The position numbers and the translations under genes are program-made. Below are positions 47,667 to 60,683 of a DNA stretch of 64,000 nucleotides, piece by piece. Under the pieces are notes generated by a model. It made no database searches and had not been told where the DNA came from. It saw nothing but the letters and a program-made list of their open reading frames with translations. Source of the stretch: Terfezia claveryi (lineage: Eukaryota; Ascomycota; Pezizomycetes; Pezizales; Pezizaceae); assembly GCA_015179025.1 (NCBI GenBank), contig WHUX01000010.1, positions 434,001-498,000 of the forward strand, written 5' to 3'. Numbering within the stretch: the stretch's first letter is position 1; each line of letters begins with the position of its first letter.

Positions 47667-49271
47667 ATGCGCCTAACAACAGTATCCAAAGTCGCCTCGG
47701 CCTTCATGGCCCTCACACAACTAGCATCCGCTGGCCACCATGGTCATGCCTCAATCGCGCGCAGACATATGCATCACAAGAAAAGCAATCTTGTCAAGCG
47801 TGGGCAATGCCAATTCCCAACGGATAAGGGATTGGTCTCGGTCACTCCAGATGCGAAAAATGCCGGGTGGGCCATGTCTCCTGATCAACCATGCAAGCCA
47901 GGAATGTACTGTCCATACGCTTGTCCTCCAGGCCAGCTCATGGCTCAATGGGACCCTAAGGCGACCTCCTACTCGTATCCTGGATCTATGGTGAGTTCTC
48001 CAGGCATTCCGTGACGTTAGTAGGTCGAGTCGAGTTATTGATTTTGATAGAATGGCGGGCTTTATTGCAATGATGATGGAGAGATTGAGATCCCCTTTCC
48101 GGATAAGCCAATGTGCTATGATGGCACTGGAACCTACAAAGTGAAGAACTTGTCTGGTGCAAGCGTTGCCATATGCCAAACTGTATTGCCTGGAAATGAA
48201 GCTATGCTCATTCCCACTGTTGTCGGTTCCTCAGCCACTCTCGCCGTGCCTGACACTAGCTATTGGTGCAAGACTGCTGCTCAGTGAGTTTTCGAAAGAT
48301 GTACTTATAAAAAGACATACACTAATCCGACCTAGTTATTATATCAACCCTCCTGGAGTGTCTGCAACGGACGGTTGCATTTGGGGAAGCAAGGAAAAGC
48401 CACATGGAAATTGGACCCCATATGTGGCTGGTGCCAACGAACTCGACAGTGGACAGACCTTCGTCAAGATTGGTTGGAACCCTATTTACATCGAGCCAGA
48501 TGTTCCATTTAGAACTGAACGCCCGGACTATGGCATCCGCATTGAGTGCGACGGTGACTGTGGAGGGCTTCCGTGCGAGATTGATCCTGCAATCCATGAT
48601 GTGAACGAGGTCTCGCAAATGAATGGTGCTGGTGCTGGTGGTGCAAATTTCTGCGTCGTCTCTATTCCAAAGGGAAGCACCGCCAATCTCGTCATTTTCA
48701 AGGTAGGAGGCGGCTCGGGGGACTCTGGGAATGATTCAGGTAATGAGGATGATGATAAGGGAAAAGAGGATGATGATCAGGAGACAGAGAAACCAAAGCC
48801 AACAGCTCCCCCCAGCTCTTCGTCAAACCCAAGACGACGACCACTACTAGGGAAGAAGTAACCGCGCCAGCTCCTACTCCAACCCCAACTTCAACTACCA
48901 CCAAGAAATCGACAACCAAGGAATCGATATCCGAGGAGTCGACCACCGAGGAATCAACCACCGAGGAATTTACTACCATGGATGCGAAAAGTACGGAATA
49001 CGCTCCACCAAAGATAACTAGGCCACCAAAACTGTTTGATGATGAGGGTCCCAGTGACACGCAAGGTGATAACACTTCTGAGAACCAAGCGATCCAAACC
49101 GAAACTTCCAACTATAAAGGCCCAGCAGAGAAGGGTGGCATTCTTGTCGGTGAGAACGTGCCTGGTCAGGCATCCAAGGAACAACCGACTAGCAAGTCTG
49201 GCGCCGCCACCACTCAAGTTAGTGGGCTCCTCCTTGCCGCTGTTGCCGCTGTAGCGGTCCTCGCGTTATAG
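47667..49271 (+). CDS. SUN-family secreted cell-wall protein with GPI-anchor tail
   Basis: Homologue of the Sim1/Sun4/Uth1/Nca3 family (GH132), cell-wall proteins with roles in septation and beta-glucan remodelling. Exons 47667-47990, 48051-48283, 48336-48702 and probably 48816-49271 give 459 residues. A signal peptide spans about 1-22, a Kex2-type Lys-Arg is at 44-45, and the SUN domain starts CQFPTDKGLVSVTPD with the Cx5Cx3C motif (CKPGMYCPYAC). Later blocks include CQTVLPGNEAMLIPT and INPPGVSATDGCIWGS. After the domain comes a Thr/Ser/Glu-rich stalk and a hydrophobic end (VSGLLLAAVAAVAVLAL) typical of GPI signals. The link to the stalk is uncertain: reading straight on stops at 48861, whereas an intron 48703-48815 or a one-base indel in the C6 run near 48808 restores frame. 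Confidence 0.82.
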
Positions 49272-50353
49272 TGAACTATGTCCTCTGCGTATAGTTGCAT
49301 TTGTATTTTACCATCAAAATGATTGTGTGTCGTCACTGCCTTCTGACAGACGGTGTGGATGGATGGATGTTACGCCCTTCGATTGCTGTTTATTGCCCCT
49401 ATCCCGAATTGCTTTTATTTTTCACACAATTTTTTTTTTGGAAGAGGTCAGCCACATTTAAAGTCGGCACAAATGTGGGACTTCTCCGGATTTTCTTTGG
49501 CTTGCTACCAATCCACCTATCTGCTAGTACAGACAGCTGTGCTATTGCTGGACATGGACGCCAGAAGATGACAAGTTGATCTTTCATTTCTTCTTCTCCT
49601 ACTACTTTTCCCAGAGAGTTATTTTCATTTTCAGGGAACTTGACATTTGACTTATCTTTTTAGTTGATGATATTGGGGCTGAAATATGGCCAAAAGGTAT
49701 TACTCTTTCTTGTATGTGTTTATAACATTCCGCTTCTTAAGTCTTCTTATATACGGTCCATTAGGGGGTTATCTTGTTTTTTTTATTTGGTTTATTTGGT
49801 GTAAGAGGTTGATTGGACTTTTTGGTGATGATTGTGCTTCATGATGCTTGCCTGGGATTTTGACGGATTGGAGTTTGGCCTGATGGCTCTTCTTGGGGTG
49901 GATTTAATTGAATGTTGCCCGTCTTTGCAGATATCTATTTTCCTTTGACAGTAATTAGCAGAAGGTTGAATTGACTGATACGTACGGATATACGTGACAA
50001 TTTCAATCAAATATTTGGTTTGACTCCTCTGCAAACGGGTATCATGGTGCTAGAAAGTAGTGCTGTTCGGGTCAGCAAGAGGAGAACCACTGGGTGTGAC
50101 GGTGACGATGAGTTTGGAGATGTAGAGGACGTAAATGCAGCTTTGGCGTGGGTTCCAAGCGAGCTTACTCATGCGCGGCAAAAGTTCTCAGCAAAAGCGA
50201 AGCGAGGCAGTTTCCCCATGTTTCTTTAGGTGCTTCAGATAAAGTTGCTTAAAATCACCCTTACAACTCTATTTCCACGTCTGCCTCCCCCCAACAACAT
50301 CCCCGCGTACAGCTTCAAGGTCACTACCCTCAATCAATTGACGCATTACAGAC
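49272..50353. other. intergenic region between the SUN gene and APS2
   Basis: About 1.1 kb between two genes in the same orientation. No gene recognised. Short open frames (for example 49792-50034 minus and 50020-50229 plus) have no known motif. The last 100 bases before the APS2 start are pyrimidine-rich. Confidence 0.55.
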
Positions 50354-51015
50354 ATGGTGCTCTCCTTCATCTTGATTCAAAACCGGCAGTACGCTACTCC
50401 CCACGTCACCCCACCGATCCTCATCGCTGTCATCAACGCTCCCCGTGCTCGTATCGAATTGACCTCCTAATGCTAACCTTACCTCCTAATTCACCTATTT
50501 GCAGAGGTAAAACTCGTCTTGCAAAGTGGTACGCGCCGTACACCGACGAAGAGAAAGTCAAAGTCAAAGGCGAGGTACGCATACCGCCAGTCAACCTCCC
50601 ATCCTCCAACCAGACTGCTCTCATCCCCCTTCTCGCTTCTCCCATATCAAGCTAGAATCACCCCAAGTACTCACCCCGCCACCAGGTCCACCGCCTAGTC
50701 GCTCCCCGGGACCAAAAATACCAATCCAACTTCGTCGAATTCCGCTCCCACAAGATCGTCTACCGCCGGTATGCTGGATTATTCTTCTGTGTCTGTGTTG
50801 ACGCCAACGACAACGAGCTCGCTTACTTAGAAGCCATACACTTCTTCGTCGAGGTCTTAGATGCATTCTTCGGGAACGTGTGTGAACTTGATCTAGTGTT
50901 TAACTTTTACAAGGTTTATGCTATCTTGGATGAGGTATTTCTGGCGGGGGAGATTGAGGAGACGAGTAAGACTGTGGTTCTGACGAGATTGGAGCATCTT
51001 GATAAGTTGGAGTGA
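50354..51015 (+). CDS. APS2: AP-2 complex subunit sigma
   Basis: Small sigma subunit of the AP-2 clathrin adaptor, which acts at the plasma membrane in endocytic cargo selection and binds dileucine signals with alpha-adaptin. Three exons (50354-50388, 50505-50574, 50686-51015) give 144 residues, the usual sigma2 length. [20 protein letters not shown] opens the longin-like fold. [20 protein letters not shown] and [17 protein letters not shown] follow, then [20 protein letters not shown] and [18 protein letters not shown]. The R-K-Y-A-G block and ETSK end favour sigma2 over sigma1 (AP-1). The first exon is only 35 bases. Introns are GTACGC...GCAG, both with the less common GTACGC donor. Converges with LTN1. 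Confidence 0.95.
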
Positions 51016-51360
51016 GCTAAGGAGAGGCTGTAAATTGTCAACGGGGCGAGGATACTTAGGCCCGCCCAGGTGTGTGAGGTGTACAATATATTGTGGGTGG
51101 AGGATATTGGTAACGACATGGCCAGCTCTTTTCTTTCTGTATATGTAACACGGGATACCCATAGCAATAGTAATAATTTCATGTTATGCTAAATCAATAT
51201 AGCTTCATACACTTGAATGAATGCATAGTTACAGACTAGTCAAAAATTTGTTTAAATGAATGCGACTACCACTAATATTTGGAAAGACTCAGATCTCCTT
51301 GCCCATGACAAGCCTAATAAAAATGCCTCCATTCACAATCCAATCATAGAAAAGATCATA
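51016..51360. other. 3' intergenic region between APS2 and LTN1
   Basis: A 345-base gap between convergent stop codons, containing both 3' ends. No gene or repeat seen. Confidence 0.6.
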
Positions 51361-54300
51361 CTAATGGTTCCCCCTCCCATAAAATTGCCATGCACTCCTA
51401 CACAATGGACAAGTATTCGAGTTACTCGTCTTAAACCACTTGAACAAGCACCCAGCATGGAACTTATTGGAACATGTAACACACTTCTTCGATGGCAACG
51501 TCCGTTCCTGCCCCACTATACTATAACAAATTGCACATTCCTCCACCCCCGCAAAGTGCAGACTAACATTCTTTCTGAACAGCATAACCGCATCAATGAT
51601 GCTCCCTCCCTGAAGAGCAATCACAGCATGGCTTGCTAGCTTCAATGCCTTCCACTGTTGATCAGTGAATCCCACTTTTCTGACCCCCTCAATCTCGGGT
51701 TTACCCAAGGGAAATACGGGAGGAAGACGGATGAGGAGTTCCATGGTTTGATCCTCTATCGGGCAAGTTATGGTTACTTCTCGCACTGAGCGGGACACAC
51801 GGACTTGAATATCGATGTCTGTAGAGGAGCCTGCGGTGGCGGAGGGAAGCTCACCAGCAGCCCACTCGGAGATTGCGGTAAGCTCAGTGTCGATAATGAG
51901 TGGGGAAATATATTTTTCGGTAAAATTTTCGACACCCGTGACTATTTGCCGGTTCGTCTGGGCCATAAACCATGCCTTGACCAGGGAAGGTGTGTATAGT
52001 AAAGAAAGATAATAGAGGTGGGTTAGCAGTTGTTTGATTGACTTTTCAGAACTCCAGTCTTCCTCGCCGATGTGGAAGAATTTGATCTGGTCTCGATTCG
52101 GCTCAAAAGAGCGGCTGCGAGTAATCCCAAGGAAGTGGAATGTCAGATCAAGAAGTTTGTCAAGGTAACCGCCGTCCTGAATGTTTGCAGTATAGGCTGA
52201 TTTCACTTTGAAGGTCTGCTTTACTATTAGCCTACAAGAGTGATTCTTTCGAATTAACTGGCAGCGCTTACAGCATTCCCAAAGTGACCAAAGATCAATC
52301 TCCATGCGAGAAAACATCCTCGAATTGATTCCTCTGCAAGCTCCCCCAATGCCATCTCATCAAAAACAATCTCTTCGAGCTTTTCAGCCGAAGGTGTCTC
52401 CATTACCAACGAAAGTAGCTCGAAAGCCACCTGTGGTGCGAACTCATCGTCTTCCCCTGCTAGAGCAGCTTCAATAGATATCTGCTCCTGTTGCAGTTGG
52501 ATATACTGATAGAGTTTTTCGTAGGCAGTTTCTTGGATTGGTTTGGGCATGCCTCGCAAAAGCGGGTAGATCGCATCCATAGATTTGAATTCATCTACCG
52601 GAATTTCTCGGACCAGCCGTGCTAGGAGAGTATAGCATATATTTTCTGCAGGATCTTCTGTGGGAGCTAAAGCAATGTCAGATTCACTCTTTGAGGGAAA
52701 CCAAGTAGATTGACTTACTTTGAACAGATTCAAACAATTGTATCAAGGCTTTGTGGAGCTCTTTTTCATACTTATAAAAACCCTCTTCATAGTCATCATT
52801 GTCCTTATAATTGGTATTCAGAATTTCGTAGAGCTTCATGCACCAATATGCCGTGGGAGATATCTTAAAAGAGCACTGTGGCCACTGAGTCAGTTTGAGA
52901 AAAAACATTACGTATAAAGCCACTTACTTTCCAACCCATCAACACAAATCTGTACAAATACTGCCAATGGCTTCCATATACTTCCTTTACAATTGGGACC
53001 AAGGAACTCAATAACTTAGCAGTTTCGGAAACCAATGCTTCGTTAACTGCAATGCTATTGTTAGTGTCCGTATTCCCATCCAGGTCAAACCAAGTGAGCG
53101 TGTTTCTCAGCAAAAACATAGCTCGTTGGGTTGGGAAGCTAATGTCCTCATCTTTAGATTTGGGCATCAGCGAGTTCAGAAGGACAATTTTTGGTAGCGC
53201 TATCAAAGATTTAGTAACCAAAAAAGTAATAGAATATGTTTTAACGCTACCTCTATTGTCGGTGATTTGAGCTAGGGATATCCCGGAGACATCACTGGCC
53301 AAAGAGCTCCGCAAATTATCTATCAACTTAGAACCTGTAAGAGGCTGGGACAGCGCAAGTAAAATGGAGATTGCAATGAAAGTATCTATTGATTCTGTGT
53401 TAGTGATGAACATACTTAGGCGAGATTATAATCCTACCCTCAGAATTCCTAACACCAAGCTTTTCAATGAAACCTTCAGCTGCCTTCTGCGGGCAGCCGT
53501 GGATTTCTGCTAGCTCAGACAATAGCCAATAGAGTACCCGAGCGCCATAAAATGCCATAGTAGTCCTCCCTCGAGAAACTTCCAAGAGTTTTAACCCAAG
53601 GAGGTCAATATCAGTATAGCCTGTTTCACTGAAGAACCCATGGTGAGCTTTCAGCCGAGCTGCCATGAAAGATTGAAGTTCAGAAACGAAGCTTTGCCCG
53701 TCTAGCCTCATCTTGACTGTCGGTGTCAGTCTGTCTTTAGTAATCTCTGCTGTCAGCAGAAGCTTAATGAGCGTTTGGGAACGAGTATTCTTGTCCAGGA
53801 GTTCATAGAATATTGGGTCTTTGATCAGTTTAAACGTGTATATTGCAATTCTTAGTGATGCCTGGTATGTGCAATCGCCAGAAACCTCACTACTCTCGGA
53901 GGATGATCCGCCGTTGTCCTCAATGAGATAGACACATCCACTGAGAGCGTTCACAAGGTCCACTCCAGGCCTCGGAGGCTTTTCGAATAGCCTTCTAATA
54001 TGTAGTTTGCCTTTACTACCGTGTATAGACCACTCCTCATCAGGGAAAACTAAAGCATTCACTACGGCTAGCTCTCTTTCCCCAGGCGTCTGTCCAAAGA
54101 AATGAAGTGCTTTGGAGGCGAGAAAGTCCACACTGTGACAACATATATTAGAGCCAAGCATAGACAATTGAATTATGTCATTTGCATTGGGTAACTCACG
54201 GTATTGGATCTCGGCCATGTTCCTCCTCTCGGCCAGGAACCGCTTGTGTAATGATCTTTGCCATGGTCAAAGTTAATATATGTGCGTCATGCATCGACTC

Positions 54301-56988
54301 GGGCATCTGGATTCCCGCTTCTATTGACTGACTGATGCGTTTCACAATGTTGTCACCCAGATCGAGCGCTAAGCCCTCGAGGCATACTAAATTGTACAAC
54401 AGTTCTCTTTCCTTTTGCGGGTCCTGAACAAAGGCCACTAATGAATGTAGATGATTCCTCGCCATATATTCGAGCTTTAATAGTGACCCTGAGTTTTCTA
54501 CCTCATGGGGACTAAGATTGCTAACCCGCAATGTGATAAGCTCCAGGATCCTATCGGCAGTTGATTCTGGTATTAATGCTCCTAAAATGGGGGTCGTTAG
54601 TTGTGCTTCAGAGAAAGGTGGCTGTAAGGCAGTTAAATACCTTGAACTTTCAATGCTCCGACCATGAAAGCCCAAGCTTCATCATCATCCTCAGCCACAG
54701 CTTTCTGGACCTTCTCCCTAACGTATTCAACAAGCGCAGGAACGCAGGGCACTTTTCCGCGAAGCTCAGCAGGAAAATCTCTAAAGATTCCACCAATAGT
54801 TTCTGCTTTATTGTCTTCCTTAGATGACAGTAAGGCATTGATATTTTCTGTCCACAATGCTGCTATTGTGTCGGTTGAGTCGATAAAGCGGAACCAATGC
54901 ATCATAGCCTTGAAGATCACAGACGCCATCGGGGAAGGGTGTAAAACTGGGAACTGTGCGCTGAAGAAATCCTCTGTGGCCTAGACCGCAAATTGAGTGT
55001 GAAGTGGCGGAAGTGTGTGTTCTAGTGGGCTTACCAGGCGAAGTTGTACATCTTTCCATATCAAAGATGGTGATGAGGCTAATGACCTCTCGAGCAAGGT
55101 TGCAACCAAGGGCGCATTATCTATACTACATAAGCCTAAGGTTTCTCGGTCGATGCTTCATGGACGTACCTTTATGCTCTTCCAAATTCTCCAAACATAC
55201 CCTTATCACCTTTCGATAGCTCTTGGCCAACAATTCGGCGTCTGAGCTGTCTTCTGGTACCAATTTAGAAAATTCGGCTAATAATTGGAGCCACCGCGCC
55301 CCTACAGAGAATACTTCTGGGGTGATTTCAGAAGAATTTTCAACGCCCTTCACCTTAGAGAAAACAATCTCCTCTAGATTATTCCACAGCGTCATAAATA
55401 TAACGTCCAATCCATCCGCTTTTAAGCTGGGATCTGCTGAGTCTGACAGTGCAATGTTTTTCTCGGGGCTAAGCTTCAACAACCCATTCACACAGATTGC
55501 AGTTGCTATGGCACCCATTACCCTGAACTTAGACTTCCCCCCTTCCAATAAGTACTCCTCATATATTGGAATAATTCGCGAGTCAACAATCAGCTGCTTT
55601 AAGTCTGCGGAAAGTCCTTTGAGCGATAAAATCTTACAAACAGCTCCGAAATAAGATGTCCAGCTAAGAAGGGCGTGTGTCCGTGATACTGTAGGTCCAT
55701 TGATCCCGTGAATGTATGCATCGAGAAAATCTTCAATACCTTGGCGGTCCGCTGGGAAAACTGTCTCTGGAAGTAGATGAAAAAGCCGATTTACCCTCGT
55801 CCAAAAGTCTGGCTGAGCTCCTTGAGGCCCTTGGCTGATCAATTGACCAAGCAATGGAATGGCTCTGTTTGACTTCTTTCCCCTCACCAGCAGCCAAATA
55901 TCAGGATAAACCTCGGTTAGTTGTATCAACGTGTCAAGATAATCAGAAACTGACCCGGTTTGAGGAACGGGCATCGATTTCGTGATGACGCTCTTCACAA
56001 TGAGATCCAAATTTGGTTCCAAGAACGCTACCAGAGTTAGCGGCCATCATGAGATCACAATATGGTATATGCTTACCTTGATGATTATTTAAGCATGCCC
56101 GTAATAGATTATAGACCGCGCTCCGTACGCTGGAATCTGCATTGTAAGCGAATTCCCAAAGTGTTGGTTTGCTAAAGACCTCTCGGTATGATTCGGCTGC
56201 CTTAGATACGGTCTCTACAGGAGCATCCACTGCTATGGATTAGCATATTCTCCGAAAGCCTTGAGGGATCATTTCCACTGACTTATAATATGGCGTAATG
56301 CAGATATACAAGCCCCAATAACTCTGGCGAACTTTGCCTCCGCTTCTTCTGCAGTTTTCCCATGCGCTTCGCCACTCAATGTGTGCACTTGCTCTCTTTC
56401 TATAATATTCGTACAATATGCTAAGATATCTGGGTGGTATACCTCCCACACCTTCTTGAGTTTTTCAAGCCCGAATGTTTTTATGAGAGATTCTCTGGCA
56501 GCCTTCGATACGGTTCGGTCATTATCATATGTCCCACAAAGCCACGGCCCAATGATTTGGGGCATAAACCTTGCGACTTTCTTCTTGTTTGCCGAGCAAA
56601 TGGTGCCGTGTAGTGTGTGGGCAGGCTGGCGCACCCGCCTCGAGAGATCCACAGACAATCGGGGATATAATTGCATCTGTGTGCGTTAAGCAACAGGGGC
56701 TTTGCGCTAAACGGATGGCACACTCACCCATACCAATAATACCCCCTCATCGATCCCTCTCTCCCGCGCACCTTCAATCACATTCGACAGCTCTTCCAAA
56801 GCCCTCACTTTTGTATTCTCGTGCTCCTTCCTCGATAAGTTTTTGAAAATAATCAGGATAGAGGAATCCTCAATAGCGGATAGGTCGAGGGGCTCTCCGA
56901 CATGAGAAATCGGGGAAATTGCCAAACTCCCGAAACCAGAGGCAGCTGGAAATGCGCTTGTGCCGAAGTTATTTGAGGTCTTCGACAT
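51361..56988 (-). CDS. LTN1: Listerin, RING E3 ligase of ribosome quality control
   Basis: Listerin (Ltn1/Rkr1) ubiquitinates nascent chains on stalled 60S subunits together with Rqc1, Rqc2 and Cdc48. Thirteen exons on the minus strand were joined: 56728-56988, 56283-56676, 56077-56229, 55170-56027, 55035-55120, 54641-54980, 54200-54581, 53438-54132, 53251-53394, 52928-53199, 52719-52884, 52272-52666, 51361-52215. They give 1666 residues, the usual Listerin size. All twelve introns are 47-60 bases with GT/AG ends and keep frame. The N-terminus (FGTSAFPAASGFGSL) and the next repeats (VWMQLYPRLSVDLSRRVRQ, AARESLIKTF) are Listerin-type HEAT/ARM. The C-terminal RING reads ECAICYSIVGQ...CVTCSNKFHAGCLFKWF...CPLCR with all metal ligands present. 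Diverges from RAD3 across a 513-base gap. Confidence 0.95.
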
Positions 56989-57501
56989 GACTGGGCAGAT
57001 TATTGAGGTCACCAGGGGTTGGGGTGCGTGAAGGTTGTTTGCCCACAATGGAATGAGGCGTATGGTGGGGCAGTCTCGAGACTAATGTTGGGGGAGACAA
57101 AGCAGTATATGAAGTAGTATTGTCGCACGTAGAATCGACAAGTATTGCTTTGGAGGAGCAATCTTCACACCGTGAATTAACACACTAAATACCTAAACGT
57201 TTCAACAACAACAAGAGCCAGCCTGGCTTGCCGATGACCCACTTTTCGTCATTATTGCCTTGGTTACTCTAACGTCTTCGGCTGAAGTCTTGGCACCCAT
57301 ATCAGATACTCTGCGGCTGACTGTTGGTTGTCACCACAGCTGCCAGGATCAACGGTCGCCCTAGAACGCGTATTCCCAGCAGACCATTGTTTCTAGAACT
57401 GCGACTCAGTACAGCTTTTTCACAACGAAGCCAGGGTCGGTGATACATATTAACCTTGCTACTCCAAGGCCCAAGGTCTGGTTGACGATTGATTGAGCAA
57501 C
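56989..57501. promoter_or_regulatory. shared divergent promoter of LTN1 and RAD3
   Basis: A 513-base gap between start codons read in opposite directions, so both promoters lie here. No TATA box or repeat stands out. Confidence 0.5.
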
Positions 57502-60500
57502 ATGAAGTTCTTTATCGAGTATGTCTCTTAGGTTTGGTCTCTCGGAAATGCCGTCTAACCATTGCACTGCACATCAGTGACCTTCCAGTGCTGTTTCCTT
57601 ATCCAAGGATTTACCCAGGTATAAGCATATTCTTCCTTTACAGCTACTTGTATGCTAATTGGCGTAGAGCAGTATGCGTAGGTTCTCGCATACTTCATTT
57701 CACCTCAAAGATATTATACTAACGACCCCGGAGCTATATGTGTGATTTGAAGAGTATGATTTCCATAGCCTGGTCACAGCTTGGAGCCCATATTGACCAT
57801 TTGTAATAGGGACACTGGATACCGGTGGCCACTGTGTACTTGAAATGCCTTCGGGTACTGGGAAGACTGTCTCGCTACTGTCACTCATTGTGGCTTACCA
57901 ACAACATTACCCTGAGCACCGGAAGTTGGTTTATTGCTCGCGTATGGGCTTCCTAATTGGTATTATGGCTCCAACATTGCTAAGGCGACAGGCAGGTACC
58001 ATGTCGGAAATTGAGAAGGCCCTGGCCGAATTGAAGGCGTTGATGGCATTCCGTGCCAAAGAGCTTGGCCATGCCGAAGAGTTCCGGGCCTTAGGATTGA
58101 CTAGTCGCAAAAATCTTTGTCTACATCCCGAAGTGAAGAGGGAGAAGAAGGGGACCGTAGTTGATGCTCGTTGCCGAAGTCTCACAGCAGGGTTTGTCAA
58201 GGAAAAGAAAGAGAAGGGAGAGGATGTAGAATTGTGTATATACCATGAAGTACAACTTAGACAGTCTGAGATATGGTAAAGGTGCGCTAATAAAGATGCA
58301 GAACCTCTCCCTGAAAGAGCCTCACAATTTAATACCTCCGGGCGTTTACACCTTCGATGGGTTATTGAAATACGGCGAACAAGAGAAGACATGCCCTTAC
58401 TTCACGGTTCGGCGAATGGTATACCAGCCATCACCTCACTACCAAAGCGGGTAAGCTGACAAAATCACAGATGCCACATCTTAATGTGATTATATATTCA
58501 TACCACTACTTACTAGATCCCAAAATTGCGGAGCGGGTCTCTAAAGAACTATCGAAAGAGTGCATCGTCATCTTTGATGAGGCGCACAATATTGGTGAGC
58601 AGACTTGTTAGCATTCACCTAGAATTGGATGCTGACAGCTGAATCAATAGATAACGTCTGTATTGAGTCTCTGAGTCTTGACATCACAGAGGAATCTTTA
58701 CAGCGTGCTACAAGAGGCGCGACAAATCTTGAGAAAAAGATCACAGATATGAAGGCTACAGACGCCGAGAAATTAACAAACGAATATCAGAAGCTTGTCG
58801 AAGGATTACAAGAGATAGACGATGGTCGACAAGAAGACTCATTTATGGCTAATCCAGGTGATTCAGGGTAACACACTTTCGTGCGAATTCAAATTCTAAC
58901 CACACTCAATTAGTTTTGCCGGATGATTTATTGAGAGAAGCAGTACCAGGAAATATTAGGAGGGCAGAACATTTTGTTGCCTTCCTAAAGCGCTTTGTGG
59001 AATATTTGAAGGTCAGCTTTATTCTGCCTACTTTTGGTATACACACACTCATTGATAATATTTAGACTCGAATGAAAGTACTGCATGTCGTTTCTGAAAC
59101 TCCTGCTTCTTTTCTCCAGCATTTGAGGGACCTAACCTTTATCGAACGGAAACCCCTTAGGTACATTTTCTTCTATTTCCCCAACGTATTGCTAGAGCTA
59201 TTAACCTTTATCTAGGTTCTGCGCCGAGCGCCTGACCTCCCTTGTACGCACCTTGGAACTCACCAACGTCGAAGACTACCTCCCTCTACAAGATGTTGCC
59301 ACATTTGCAACTCTCGTTGCTACCTACGAGAAGGGCTTTCTCCTCATCCTCGAACCTTTTGAATCCGACACCGCAACTGTCCCAAATCCAATCCTCCACT
59401 TCACTTGCCTCGATGCCTCGATAGCCATCAAACCAGTCTTTGAACGCTTCCATTCTGTAGTCATAACTTCCGGCACTATTTCTCCCCTGGAAATGTACCC
59501 CAAAATGCTACAATTCAATACTGTAGTCCAAGAATCCTACTCCATGACGCTCGCCCGAAGGAGCTTTCTCCCACTGATCGTAACTAGAGGGAGTGATCAA
59601 GTGCATATCAGCTCTCGATTTGAAATTCGCAATGATCCCAGTGTAGTCCGAAACTATGGGAATCTCGTGATTGAGTTTTCGAAGATTACCCCGGACGGAA
59701 TGGTAGTATTTTTCCCGAGTTATTTGTATATGGAGAGCATAATTAGCATGTGGCAGGGCATGGTAGGCTTCCAGATTTTTCCTTCACGTAATATCTTTGC
59801 TACTAACGTCTCTGTGTAGGGCATTCTTGACGAAGTCTGGAAATACAAACTCATCCTCGTCGAGACCCCTGACTCACAGGAAACCTCCCTCGCCCTCGAA
59901 ACTTACCGCACTGCATGCTGTAACGGCAGGGGCGCAGTGATGCTCTGTGTCGCTCGTGGGAAAGTGTCAGAGGGAATCGATTTTGACCACCAATACGGGC
60001 GAGCAGTGCTCTGTATCGGCGTTCCATTTCAATACACAGAATCTCGTATCCTCAAAGCCCGGCTCGAATTCCTCCGGGAAACTTATAGAATTCGAGAAAA
60101 TGACTTTTTGTCATTTGATGCTATGCGGCATGCTGCACAGTGTCTTGGACGAGTCTTGAGAGGTAAAGACGACTACGGAATAATGGTGTTGGCTGATAAA
60201 CGGTTTACACGGAAGAGGACGCAGTTACCGCAGTGGATTCGGGAAGCTATTTTGGAAAGTGAGACAAATATGTCTACAGATATGACTGTGGCTGCAGCTA
60301 AGAAATTCTTACGGACTATGGCGCAGCCGCTGGAAGGTGATGGAAAGGATGGAATAAGTTCTTGGTCATATGAGGACCTGAGGAAGCATCAGAAGAAGGT
60401 GGAGGCTGGGGAAGGGAGGATATATGAAGGGGATGGGATCGGAAGTATGATTATGGATGTGGATGGAGTTGAGGGGACGGGCGACGTAGGAGAGAACGAT

Positions 60501-60554
60501 GATGAGTATTCTGTCAGTGATGAGGAGGCATATTTGGCAATGGATACTTCCTAA
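57502..60554 (+). CDS. RAD3: Rad3/XPD, TFIIH DNA helicase
   Basis: 5'-3' helicase of TFIIH, essential for nucleotide excision repair. Thirteen exons: 57502-57518, 57578-57618, 57668-57677, 57734-57753, 57810-57941, 57996-58249, 58302-58418, 58471-58594, 58651-58857, 58914-59011, 59066-59160, 59216-59762, 59820-60554, giving 798 residues. Walker A MPSGTGKT places the catalytic lysine at residue 48, as in yeast Rad3. The Walker B DEAH box is at about 233-236. Four cysteines for the 4Fe-4S cluster are present (NLCLHP, DARCRS, VELCIY, TCPYF). Helicase motifs III-VI include [35 protein letters not shown] and [17 protein letters not shown]. An acidic C-tail follows. Exons 3 and 4 are only 10 and 20 bases, yet the resulting reading RIYPEQYAYMCDLKR matches the family exactly. 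The gene converges with the CSK1-like kinase. Confidence 0.96.
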
Positions 60555-60683
60555 GCAGGAAGCATTGAGCATGTCACGTGGGGCATTGTATTTTTATATT
60601 CGCGACTTATAGATCTACATTGGAGGAAACAAAAAGGTAATAGAGGTAATATTGGCTTCCCATGTTTTCACCTGTGAAAAAAG

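Noticed and set aside
58245..58301. Read-through of the RAD3 exon ending at 58249
   Set aside because: The family sequence resumes exactly at 58302 after a GTACAA...GCAG intron, whereas reading on gives a stop at once.
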